In this document: positions 1 through 5,265 of the stretch, piece by piece
Layout: the number at the start of each line of letters is the position of its first letter
How positions within the stretch are numbered: position 1 is the stretch's first letter
Source: Alphaproteobacteria bacterium
GTDB taxonomy: Bacteria; Pseudomonadota; Alphaproteobacteria; UBA8366; GCA-2717185
Assembly (NCBI GenBank): GCA_016764135.1
Contig: JAESSL010000002.1
Span: forward strand, 1 to 6,066
Direction of reading: 5' to 3'
DNA length: 6,066 nt
The notes under the pieces: generated by a model
Told to the model about the DNA's origin: nothing
The model's database searches: none
What the model saw: only the letters and a program-made list of their open reading frames with translations
Translations under genes and position numbers: made by a program

Positions 1-129
1 AGTCTCCAGCGTCCGCCCGCACAAAGCGACATCAACGCCGTTCGCCGCCAAGGCCAGACACACCGCCCGACCAATACCCCGACCGCCGCCCGTCACCAGC
101 GCAACACGCCCTTGCAACGCGAGATCCAT
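1..129 (-). CDS. Short-chain dehydrogenase/reductase (SDR), N-terminal fragment
   Basis: These are the first 43 residues of an NAD(P)-dependent oxidoreductase whose remainder lies beyond the left edge. The visible protein starts MDLALQGRVALVTGGGRGIG. This is the beta1-turn-alpha1 of a Rossmann fold, with the classical SDR cofactor motif TGxxxGxG at residues 14-20. The segment VDVALCGR at residues 32-39 fits beta2; an Arg at the end of beta2 is often seen in NADP(H)-preferring members, but this is only a hint. The ATG at 129-127 is preceded by a strong purine-rich ribosome binding site (GAGGGAGG, at 142-135), which supports this start. The catalytic Ser/Tyr/Lys and the substrate-specific C-terminus are not visible, so the substrate cannot be named. 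The gene is divergent from the PEP-CTERM gene, and nothing links their functions. Confidence 0.88.
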   Translation of the reverse strand, partial: MDLALQGRVALVTGGGRGIGRAVCLALAANGVDVALCGRTLET

Positions 130-432
130 CGTCGCCTCCCTCTGTTCTACGTGAAGACTTATTCTTAAATCCCATGCGAATAGGAAGAAAGGGTGAATGG
201 GGAATCCGGTTGGGGAGCGGCGACATTGAATGTGCCGGAATTTTATACAATCACGTTTTGGTGAATGAATCAGCGGAATATTTCATAACCAATTGAAATT
301 AATAATTTTTATAAAAAACCCTCCGCGATTTCAACCTCACCCTAAAAGTTGAACTGTCGAAAATTTTTACAGCCTGAGCAGCCTCATGCTATACGACACC
401 TAAAAGATGTTGCCGCCTCTTCAATTTCTATA
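130..432. other. AT-rich divergent intergenic region
   Basis: This stretch separates the SDR gene (leftward) from the PEP-CTERM gene (rightward). Positions from about 240 to 430 are clearly richer in A+T than the flanking coding DNA and contain several A and T runs. I see no protein-coding gene and no RNA gene. It holds the SDR ribosome binding site near its left end and one palindrome, listed separately. No confident sigma-70 promoter for the SDR gene was found. Confidence 0.6.
354..372. promoter_or_regulatory. Imperfect palindrome, candidate activator-binding site
   Basis: The 19-base sequence CTGTCGAAAATTTTTACAG is dyad-symmetric: the outer CTGT/ACAG half-sites match perfectly and 7 of 9 base pairs are symmetric overall. 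Its centre (363) lies about 72 bases before the -24 GG of the sigma-54 promoter, so roughly 95-100 bases before the expected transcription start. That is the usual distance range for enhancer sites of sigma-54 activators. The obvious candidate is a PrsR-type response regulator, but the palindrome is the only direct evidence and no activator is encoded here. Confidence 0.4.
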
Positions 433-448
433 TTGGCACGAACATTGC
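433..448 (+). promoter_or_regulatory. Sigma-54 (RpoN) promoter, -24/-12 type
   Basis: The sequence TTGGCACGAACATTGC matches the sigma-54 consensus (YTGGCACG, four bases, TTGC) at every conserved position. The invariant GG (435-436) and GC (447-448) are separated by exactly ten bases. A start about 12 bases beyond the GC falls near position 460, giving a short leader of about 24 bases before the ATG at 484. The leader contains the ribosome binding site. Such a promoter is silent without an ATP-driven enhancer-binding activator, so the downstream gene should be switched on by a dedicated signal. This fits the known link between PEP-CTERM genes, RpoN and the PrsK/PrsR two-component system. Confidence 0.85.
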
Positions 449-473
449 GTCATTTTAGATCTTAGCGTTTCTC

Positions 474-480
474 AGGGGGA
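474..480 (+). promoter_or_regulatory. Ribosome binding site of the PEP-CTERM gene
   Basis: AGGGGGA ends three bases before the ATG at 484. It supports that start codon, which is also the one giving a complete signal peptide. Confidence 0.65.
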
Positions 481-483
481 AGT

Positions 484-1620
484 ATGAAATATTTCGCATT
501 CATCGGCGTTCTTGTCGCTGGCTTGACCATAAACAATGCCCACGCGGTTGTTCTGAATTTCACTGGTGACTGTTCAGTTGATTGCACCGGCGCGGCGACG
601 GCGAAAATCCAATTAGCTCCACTGAATGAAAAGGAAGAAGCGAGCTTAAAAAGGAATAAGTTTTTAATCCTGACTTTAGGTGCTGAGTTAGACCTTCTAA
701 CGGAAAATCATGATGCCGCGCTTGACCTCGCTATCCTTAAAACTGAGGAATTGGCGACTGACAAACAACTTCAATTAGACGTTATCGACAAAAAAGAGAA
801 GATAAGAGTACCAAATTTGACCACGTTGGAAGATGAATTAAATGATCTGAACGAAAATCTGAGAGACGCTATCCGATTACGCAAGCAAGCCTTCAGCCTT
901 CCCGAGAGCACACTGGAGGAATTGAAATTCAAAACCATCACCCTCAAAAAACTTGCCCAGGAAATCTCCAATTTGACGACGCTCGTAGACAACAAATCAG
1001 CGGAACTAGGAACAGCCCAAAGCGCCGCTGACGATGCGAGGGCCTCAGAAGCAGCGGCGCTTCAGCAGATACAAGAACAAATAGACCGCCATGCGAAGAC
1101 GGCCAAATTAAGTAATTTAATTCGGCTGGCGGAAATCGGTGCGAAGGAGGCGGAAATTAGCGACGTGTCTCAAGACATATCGAATGTCCAACTCGGCATG
1201 GTCGAAAATTTTGATTATTACTCGAACTTCACGCCTTTTGCGGCGGGAACCGCTAACTTTCTGGTCGATCCGGGATCGCTGCTCCTCGGTGAAATCCCCA
1301 ACCCGTTTGATGGTGCTCTCGACCTTAGCCTGAATGGGACGGTTTCTGGCCTTGACGGAAATATCACGTCGATTGATGGCGACGATTTCATATTTGATTT
1401 TAATCCAGGTCAAATATTTGAATTTGATTTTATTAGCGCGGAAAACGGCGATTGGCGGCTAAGCCTCATATTTGAGGACATCGCGACACCGGCTGATTCA
1501 GGAACGCAAGGCGTCTTTAATTTTGGTAATAATACAGTGCCAGAACCGGGTTCTCTTGCGCTCTTTGGCCTAGTTCTTCTAGGGCTGGGCTACACCGCAC
1601 GACGACGCAAAGCCGCGTAA
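484..1620 (+). CDS. PEP-CTERM sorting-domain protein with a long coiled-coil middle region
   Basis: This is a 378-residue exported protein. Residues 1-21 form a signal peptide (MKYFAFIGVL core, ending NAHA, probable cleavage after Ala21). The C-terminus from residue 353 is a complete PEP-CTERM tail: the PEP motif within VPEPGS, a hydrophobic helix (LALFGLVLLGLGY) and the basic end RRRK. In known systems an exosortase, usually encoded with exopolysaccharide genes, recognises and cleaves this tail; none is in the window. Residues 22-45 (NFTGDCSVDCTGAATAKIQL, with Cys30 and Cys34) and about 245-350 (short beta-like, Asp/Gly/Phe-rich) resemble the compact extracellular PEP-CTERM modules. Between them, residues about 48-235 are Leu/Glu/Lys/Asp-rich and predicted helical, with prolines at 110 and 140 as likely breaks. 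Codons are more A/T-ending than in aceA. Expression is probably driven by the sigma-54 promoter. The precise role is unknown; surface, floc or biofilm matrix function is inferred. Confidence 0.9.
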   Translation: MKYFAFIGVLVAGLTINNAHAVVLNFTGDCSVDCTGAATAKIQLAPLNEKEEASLKRNKFLILTLGAELDLLTENHDAALDLAILKTEELATDKQLQLDVIDKKEKIRVPNLTTLEDELNDLNENLRDAIRLRKQAFSLPESTLEELKFKTITLKKLAQEISNLTTLVDNKSAELGTAQSAADDARASEAAALQQIQEQIDRHAKTAKLSNLIRLAEIGAKEAEISDVSQDISNVQLGMVENFDYYSNFTPFAAGTANFLVDPGSLLLGEIPNPFDGALDLSLNGTVSGLDGNITSIDGDDFIFDFNPGQIFEFDFISAENGDWRLSLIFEDIATPADSGTQGVFNFGNNTVPEPGSLALFGLVLLGLGYTARRRKAA

Positions 1621-1654
1621 TCTGTCTACAAATCTGACAAAGCGCCAACCATAA

Positions 1655-1699
1655 AAATTAAGGCCACGCCAAATTTGCACATTGGCGTGGCCTTAATTT
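1655..1699 (+). terminator. Rho-independent terminator, possibly bidirectional
   Basis: The 18-base arms at 1655-1672 and 1682-1699 are perfect reverse complements, enclosing a 9-base loop (1673-1681). The stem has a GC-rich core (GGCCACGCC). Its outer pairs form an A-rich left side and a T-rich right side (TTAATTT), so the structure could stop transcription in both directions. It begins 35 bases after the PEP-CTERM stop codon and isolates that gene as a single transcription unit on its 3' side. Confidence 0.85.
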
Positions 1700-1736
1700 C
1701 AGATTGATCGATTGAGCCGTATAGAAACCGCCATCG

Positions 1737-1778
1737 TCAAGGGCATTCGCGGCGACGCCCGCGTAAATCCATATCCAT
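1737..1778 (-). pseudogene. Possible vestigial gene start (13-codon ORF with good RBS)
   Basis: On the minus strand a well-placed AGGAGA ribosome binding site precedes an ATG at 1778, but the frame ends after 13 residues (MDMDLRGRRRECP). The opening MDxxLxGR resembles the start of many SDR proteins, including the one at the left end of this window (MDLALQGR). A shift of one base would read VAAN after the shared part. This could be the decayed start of a lost gene, a leader peptide, or chance. The match is very short, so confidence is low. Confidence 0.2.
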
Positions 1779-2056
1779 CGTTAATTCTCCTAGACCGCAG
1801 CCTGGTTCGCTCGACGCAGGCCGAAATGCCAATCAAGCGCCAGGCTTCCAACTGGCCTTCATATTATTAATGAAAAAGGCTGAGAAAAGAGCCCGCAAAA
1901 TATCTACGCCGACCTTTCGGAAGAGCAATCGACGTACCGACTTTCTGAGCACAAAAAAGTGGCCACCCCGTTTCCAGGGCGACCAAGTTTCAGGGTAGTC
2001 ACCTTGAAAACCCGATTCGCGACATGCGCAACGGGTTCGCCGGCGAAGGGCGCACC

Positions 2057-2085
2057 GGTGGCGGACGGTATTGTATCCCGCCACC
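2057..2085 (-). terminator. Stem-loop just downstream of aceA
   Basis: GGTGGCGG (2057-2064) and CCGCCACC (2078-2085) are perfect 8-base complements around a 13-base loop. On the aceA transcript this hairpin begins about 14 bases after the stop codon. No T-run follows it, so it is not a classical intrinsic terminator. It could protect the mRNA 3' end or work with Rho. Position is the main argument for function. Confidence 0.4.
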
Positions 2086-2099
2086 AGCACGCCAATGCG

Positions 2100-3689
2100 C
2101 TATGCGGCGTTTTCGAACTGGTTCATTGTGTTATGCGCGCCGCCGGCCTTGAGAGCCCGTTCGCCGCCGGTCATTTCCTTGAAGTTATCGCCCAGATCAG
2201 ACCCGACTTCGTGCTGATGCTTGACCGCGGACACGCCGTCGCGAATTTCTTCGCGTTGGATATTGCGGACATAGGCCAGCATTTTGTCTTCGCCGAAATA
2301 GCCCTTCGACAGATCGTCCATGAACTTGGCGGTCATGTGGAAGGTCGGCAGGGTGATCAGATTGTGGAACACGCCAGCGTCGCGCGCGATATCGGTCTGG
2401 AACGCCCGCAGCCGCGCATCGGCCTCGACGCCAAGCGCATCGGAATCATAGGTAGCGGACATAAGACGGTTATCATCGGGATAATCCGCCGCCGTGATCT
2501 TGTCTGCGGCGATCCATTCTTCACGAACCTGTTTGCGCAGATTCAGGGTCCAGTTGAAGCTGGGGGAGTTGTTGTAGGTCAGCTTCGCATGGGGCGCGGC
2601 TTCGCGAATTCGGTTCACCATGCCCGCGATTTTCGAGACATTTGGCGTATCGGTTTCAATCCACAGCAAATCCGCGGCGCCGTCGCTGAGCACGGCGATG
2701 CAATCCTCGACAACGCGATCTTCGCCGGACCCTTCCTTGAAGCAATACAGGCCGTTTGGCAAACGCGAGGGTTTCTGAAGCCGACCGTCGCGCTGGAACG
2801 CCACTTCGCCATTGCGAAGCGGATTGGCGCTCGTCACGTCTTCCGTCTCGATCCATTTGATATATTCGGCCGCCAGATCGTCCACGCCGTTGGAGACCGG
2901 GATTTTCTCGGTCAGGCCAGCGCCGAGGCTATCGGTGCGCGCAACGATGACGCCGTCTTCAACGCCCAGTTCTTCAAACGCCATGCGGAGGGCGCGTAAT
3001 TTTTCAATAAAGTCTTCGCGCGGCACGGTCACTTTGCCGTCCTGATGCCCACATTGCTTGGCGTCGGACACCTGATTTTCAAGCTGCAGACAGCAAGCGC
3101 CCGCCTTGATGAGCTCCTTGGCCAATATATAGGTGGCGTGGACATTGCCAAAACCAGCGTCGATATCGGCGATAATCGGACGGACATAAGATTCGAACCC
3201 GTCGATCTTCGCGATCACCGCATCCCGGTCATCCGTCGTTTTCAGTTCTGCGAAAAGATCATTGAGATCCACTTCATCCGCCTGGCGAAGGGAGGTGTAG
3301 ATTTCCTGAACCAGATCAACAACGGCGGTCTTTTCATGCACGCTTTGATCGGGAAGATGACCAAACCGGTTGCGCAACCCGGCCACCATCCAGCCGGACA
3401 GATAAACATAGGCGCCCTCGAGCGTGCCTTTCTGGCGTTTGACCGAACGCATCATTTGTTGCGCATGAAAACCGGACCAACACCCGAGCGATTGCGTGAA
3501 CTTGCTGCTGTCGGCGTCATAGGCCGCCATGTCGGCGCGCATGATTGTCGCCATGGACCGCGCAATATCGAGATGCGTGTTAAAGGTGTTCTGCACCTTG
3601 AGTTGCGCAAGATCTTCGAGATTGATGCCGGCAGGGGCGCCATCTGGATAACGTCGTTCCAGTTCACCGAGAATTTGGGAGTAGGACAT
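2100..3689 (-). CDS. aceA: Isocitrate lyase
   Basis: Isocitrate lyase cleaves isocitrate to succinate and glyoxylate in the cytosol. It is the first enzyme of the glyoxylate bypass, needed for net carbon gain from acetate and fatty acids; malate synthase, the second enzyme, is not in this window. The protein has 529 residues, matching the long bacterial type (Pseudomonas aeruginosa, about 531) rather than the E. coli type of about 434. The active-site signature is KQCGH at 211-215 with catalytic Cys213; E. coli has KKCGH, and Gln at the second place is usual in the long type. Other family landmarks are SGW (98-100), the acidic metal-binding segment ADIDAGFGN (174-182), VARTDS (249-254) and NNSPSFNW (373-380). 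A KQCGH motif argues against methylisocitrate lyase. The ATG at 3689 is preceded by AAGGAA (3702-3697). The divergent neighbour is a ScfR-type regulator that probably controls it. Confidence 0.97.
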   Translation of the reverse strand: MSYSQILGELERRYPDGAPAGINLEDLAQLKVQNTFNTHLDIARSMATIMRADMAAYDADSSKFTQSLGCWSGFHAQQMMRSVKRQKGTLEGAYVYLSGWMVAGLRNRFGHLPDQSVHEKTAVVDLVQEIYTSLRQADEVDLNDLFAELKTTDDRDAVIAKIDGFESYVRPIIADIDAGFGNVHATYILAKELIKAGACCLQLENQVSDAKQCGHQDGKVTVPREDFIEKLRALRMAFEELGVEDGVIVARTDSLGAGLTEKIPVSNGVDDLAAEYIKWIETEDVTSANPLRNGEVAFQRDGRLQKPSRLPNGLYCFKEGSGEDRVVEDCIAVLSDGAADLLWIETDTPNVSKIAGMVNRIREAAPHAKLTYNNSPSFNWTLNLRKQVREEWIAADKITAADYPDDNRLMSATYDSDALGVEADARLRAFQTDIARDAGVFHNLITLPTFHMTAKFMDDLSKGYFGEDKMLAYVRNIQREEIRDGVSAVKHQHEVGSDLGDNFKEMTGGERALKAGGAHNTMNQFENAA

Positions 3690-3696
3690 TGTTGTT

Positions 3697-3702
3697 TTCC
3701 TT
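3697..3702 (-). promoter_or_regulatory. Ribosome binding site of aceA
   Basis: AAGGAA on the minus strand lies seven bases before the ATG at 3689 and confirms the start chosen for isocitrate lyase. Confidence 0.65.
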
Positions 3703-3722
3703 ATTTCAAAACCATTACTTCA

Positions 3723-3730
3723 TTTACAAA
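3723..3730. promoter_or_regulatory. TTTACAAA element, candidate ScfR-type operator
   Basis: TTTACAAA differs in one base from the TTTGCAAA half-site that I recall being reported for the ScfR-family regulator PccR of Rhodobacter sphaeroides. It lies 34-41 bases before the aceA start codon and just downstream of the weak aceA promoter candidate, a position suited to repression. A second half-site four bases away, as in the PccR motif, is not present. Confidence 0.35.
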
Positions 3731-3773
3731 AATAACGATTTCTCTATAAGTTACTATAAAATATGGGTATTTA

Positions 3774-3820
3774 TGTAAAAATTGAAAATTTAATTTATTG
3801 TAAAATGTAAAGCATGTAAA
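3774..3820 (+). repeat. Four TGTAAA direct repeats before the regulator start
   Basis: TGTAAA occurs at 3774-3779, 3799-3804, 3806-3811 and 3815-3820, all in the same orientation, and its complement TTTACA at 3723-3728. The last three are spaced 7 and 9 bases apart and end one base before the start codon at 3822, where a ribosome binding site would normally lie. They could be an autoregulatory operator. The region is so AT-rich that some copies may be chance. Confidence 0.4.
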
Positions 3821-3821
3821 T

Positions 3822-5252
3822 ATGACCGTAAGAAAACAAAAGCTTATCGTGGGTCACCGGCTTCGGCGATTTCGTCAAACCCTCGGCCTGACCCAGACAA
3901 GAATGGCCGATGATCTCGGCATTTCAGCCTCTTACCTGAATCTCATGGAGCGCAACCAGCGCGCGATGAGCGCCAAGGTGTTGCTGTCCATGGCCGAACG
4001 CTACGACTTCGACATCGCCAACTTTACCGGACAATCAGACGCCCATATCGTCGCGGAAGTCTATGAGACGTTGCGCGCGCCGATGTTTCAGGACGCGCCC
4101 GTCTCAAAAGCGGAGGCCGAAGAGCTGGTCTCCGCCAGCCCGAACGCGGCGAAGGCGCTCCTGAAGCTCTATGGAAAGTACCGCGATCTCTCCATGCGCG
4201 GCGACGTGCTGGCGGGCGATCGCGAAAAAATGGAATTGCTGGAGCAATCCGCCGAGGCGGTGGAGAGCGTCCGCCACTTCTTTCAGGCGACGCAGAATTT
4301 CATCCCGGACCTCGACCGTATCGCCGCCGAACTTTCCGCCGAGCTGGGACTGGACGAGGGCGCCAAACCGGCGGTGCTGACCGACCGCCTGAGCGAAAAA
4401 CACGGCATTCAGGTACGCGTTGTACCCATCGACATCATGCCGCAGATGCTGCGGTATTTCGACCGGCACGCACGGCGGATCAATTTATCCGAATTGTTGC
4501 GCCAGTCCGGGCGCCGGTTTCAACTGGCGTTCCAGATTGGCATGCTGGAACACCGACCCCTCATCGACGGGATTGTAAAGGCGGCGAAACTGCCCGGCCC
4601 GGACGCCGAGGGCCTGTGCCGCACTAGTCTTGCAAACTATTTTGCGGCCGCCCTGCTGATGCCCTATGACCGCTTTTTACAAGAGGCGGAAAAAACGCGC
4701 TACGATGTTGAGTTACTGTCCCGCCGTTTCGGGACCAGCTTTGAGCAGACGGCGCATCGCCTGACCACCCTGCAAAAACCCGATGCGCGCGGCATTCCGT
4801 TTTTCTTCGTACGGATGGATATTGCGGGCAATGTATCGAAGCGCTTCAGCGCGGGGCGGTTTCATTTTTCAAAATTTGGCGGCGCCTGCCCGCTCTGGAA
4901 TATTCACGAATGCTTCCAAAGCCCCGGTCGGGTGCATACGCAGATTATTCAAATGCCCGACGAAACGACCTATTTTTCCATCGCCAAGATGGTCAGCCGA
5001 TCCGACGGCACCTTCGACGCGCCAGAACAAAAACTGGCGATCGGATTGGGCTGCGACATCGCCTACGCGCCGCGGCTGACCTATGCCGATCACCACAATA
5101 TTGAAACGCCAAAACCAACGCCGGTCGGCGTAAACTGTTATCTTTGCGAGCGCCCGAATTGCCTGCAACGGGCGCACGCGCCGCTGAACAAAGCGCTGAA
5201 CTTTGACGTCCGGGCGCGCAACATGTCGCTTTTCAGGTTTGACGACGCCTGA
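3822..5252 (+). CDS. ScfR/RamB-family transcriptional regulator (XRE HTH, ImmA-like, ScfR C-terminal domain)
   Basis: This is a 476-residue DNA-binding regulator of acyl-CoA or acetate metabolism. Residues about 9-65 form an XRE-type helix-turn-helix (TQTRMADDLGISASYLNLME at 24-43). Residues about 190-315 match the ImmA/IrrE-like domain, including ANYFAAALLMP (271-281). However, the HExxH zinc-protease motif is absent; the equivalent stretch reads FQLAFQIGMLEH (233-244), so it is probably a ligand-binding or structural relic. Residues about 320-475 match the ScfR C-terminal domain, with CPLWNIHECFQSPGR (356-370) and a cysteine cluster CYLCERPNC (439-447, Cys439, Cys442, Cys447). Family precedents are RamB of Corynebacterium (represses aceA and aceB) and PccR of Rhodobacter (propionyl-CoA carboxylase). 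Divergence from aceA strongly suggests that gene as target. The ATG at 3822 keeps the HTH whole, but no Shine-Dalgarno sequence precedes it; a GTG at 3849 is a weaker alternative. Confidence 0.9.
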   Translation: MTVRKQKLIVGHRLRRFRQTLGLTQTRMADDLGISASYLNLMERNQRAMSAKVLLSMAERYDFDIANFTGQSDAHIVAEVYETLRAPMFQDAPVSKAEAEELVSASPNAAKALLKLYGKYRDLSMRGDVLAGDREKMELLEQSAEAVESVRHFFQATQNFIPDLDRIAAELSAELGLDEGAKPAVLTDRLSEKHGIQVRVVPIDIMPQMLRYFDRHARRINLSELLRQSGRRFQLAFQIGMLEHRPLIDGIVKAAKLPGPDAEGLCRTSLANYFAAALLMPYDRFLQEAEKTRYDVELLSRRFGTSFEQTAHRLTTLQKPDARGIPFFFVRMDIAGNVSKRFSAGRFHFSKFGGACPLWNIHECFQSPGRVHTQIIQMPDETTYFSIAKMVSRSDGTFDAPEQKLAIGLGCDIAYAPRLTYADHHNIETPKPTPVGVNCYLCERPNCLQRAHAPLNKALNFDVRARNMSLFRFDDA

Positions 5253-5265
5253 CGGCGAGAACCAA

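Larger units (their letters stand above)
1700..2099. other. Intergenic region with no convincing gene
   Basis: These 400 bases lie between the terminator of the PEP-CTERM gene and the aceA stop codon. Open frames of up to about 85 codons exist, but their translations are rich in Arg, Cys and Trp, show no recognisable domain and lack good ribosome binding sites. The region contains one short ORF with a good ribosome binding site (1737-1778) and one hairpin close to the aceA stop (2057-2085), listed separately. Otherwise I see nothing functional. It may hold eroded remnants of older genes. Confidence 0.5.
3703..3821. promoter_or_regulatory. Divergent promoter/operator region of aceA and its regulator
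   Basis: This extremely AT-rich stretch between the two divergent starts must hold both promoters. On the minus strand, TTTTAC (3780-3775) and TATAGT (3758-3753), 16 bases apart, form a weak candidate sigma-70 promoter for aceA. No equally good promoter is visible for the regulator. Five copies of TGTAAA or its complement lie in the region (listed separately). Control of both genes by the regulator protein is inferred from the arrangement and from family precedent. Confidence 0.6.

Noticed and set aside
32..250. 72-codon minus-strand frame crossing the SDR start
   Set aside because: It overlaps the SDR gene in another frame and lacks the SDR motif; the frame starting at 129 has the good ribosome binding site and the TGxxxGxG motif.
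1951..1990. AAAAAAGTGGCCACC stretch, reminiscent of the internal repeats at IS21-family ends
   Set aside because: It is a single short occurrence with no second copy, no transposase remnant and no target duplication visible, so it is not enough to call a mobile element.
1833..2090. 85-codon minus-strand frame after aceA
   Set aside because: It has an Arg/Cys/Trp-rich low-plausibility translation, no ribosome binding site and no similarity I recognise.
1959..2999. 346-codon open frame on the plus strand, opposite aceA
   Set aside because: It lies antisense to the unmistakable isocitrate lyase gene, has no recognisable domain, and is a by-product of GC-biased codons on the other strand.
3045..3749. 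234-codon open frame on the plus strand, opposite the 5' part of aceA
   Set aside because: It is antisense to conserved isocitrate lyase coding sequence, with no ribosome binding site or domain.
4104..4469. 121-codon minus-strand frame within the regulator gene
   Set aside because: It is a shadow of the regulator's coding sequence with no domain or start signal of its own.
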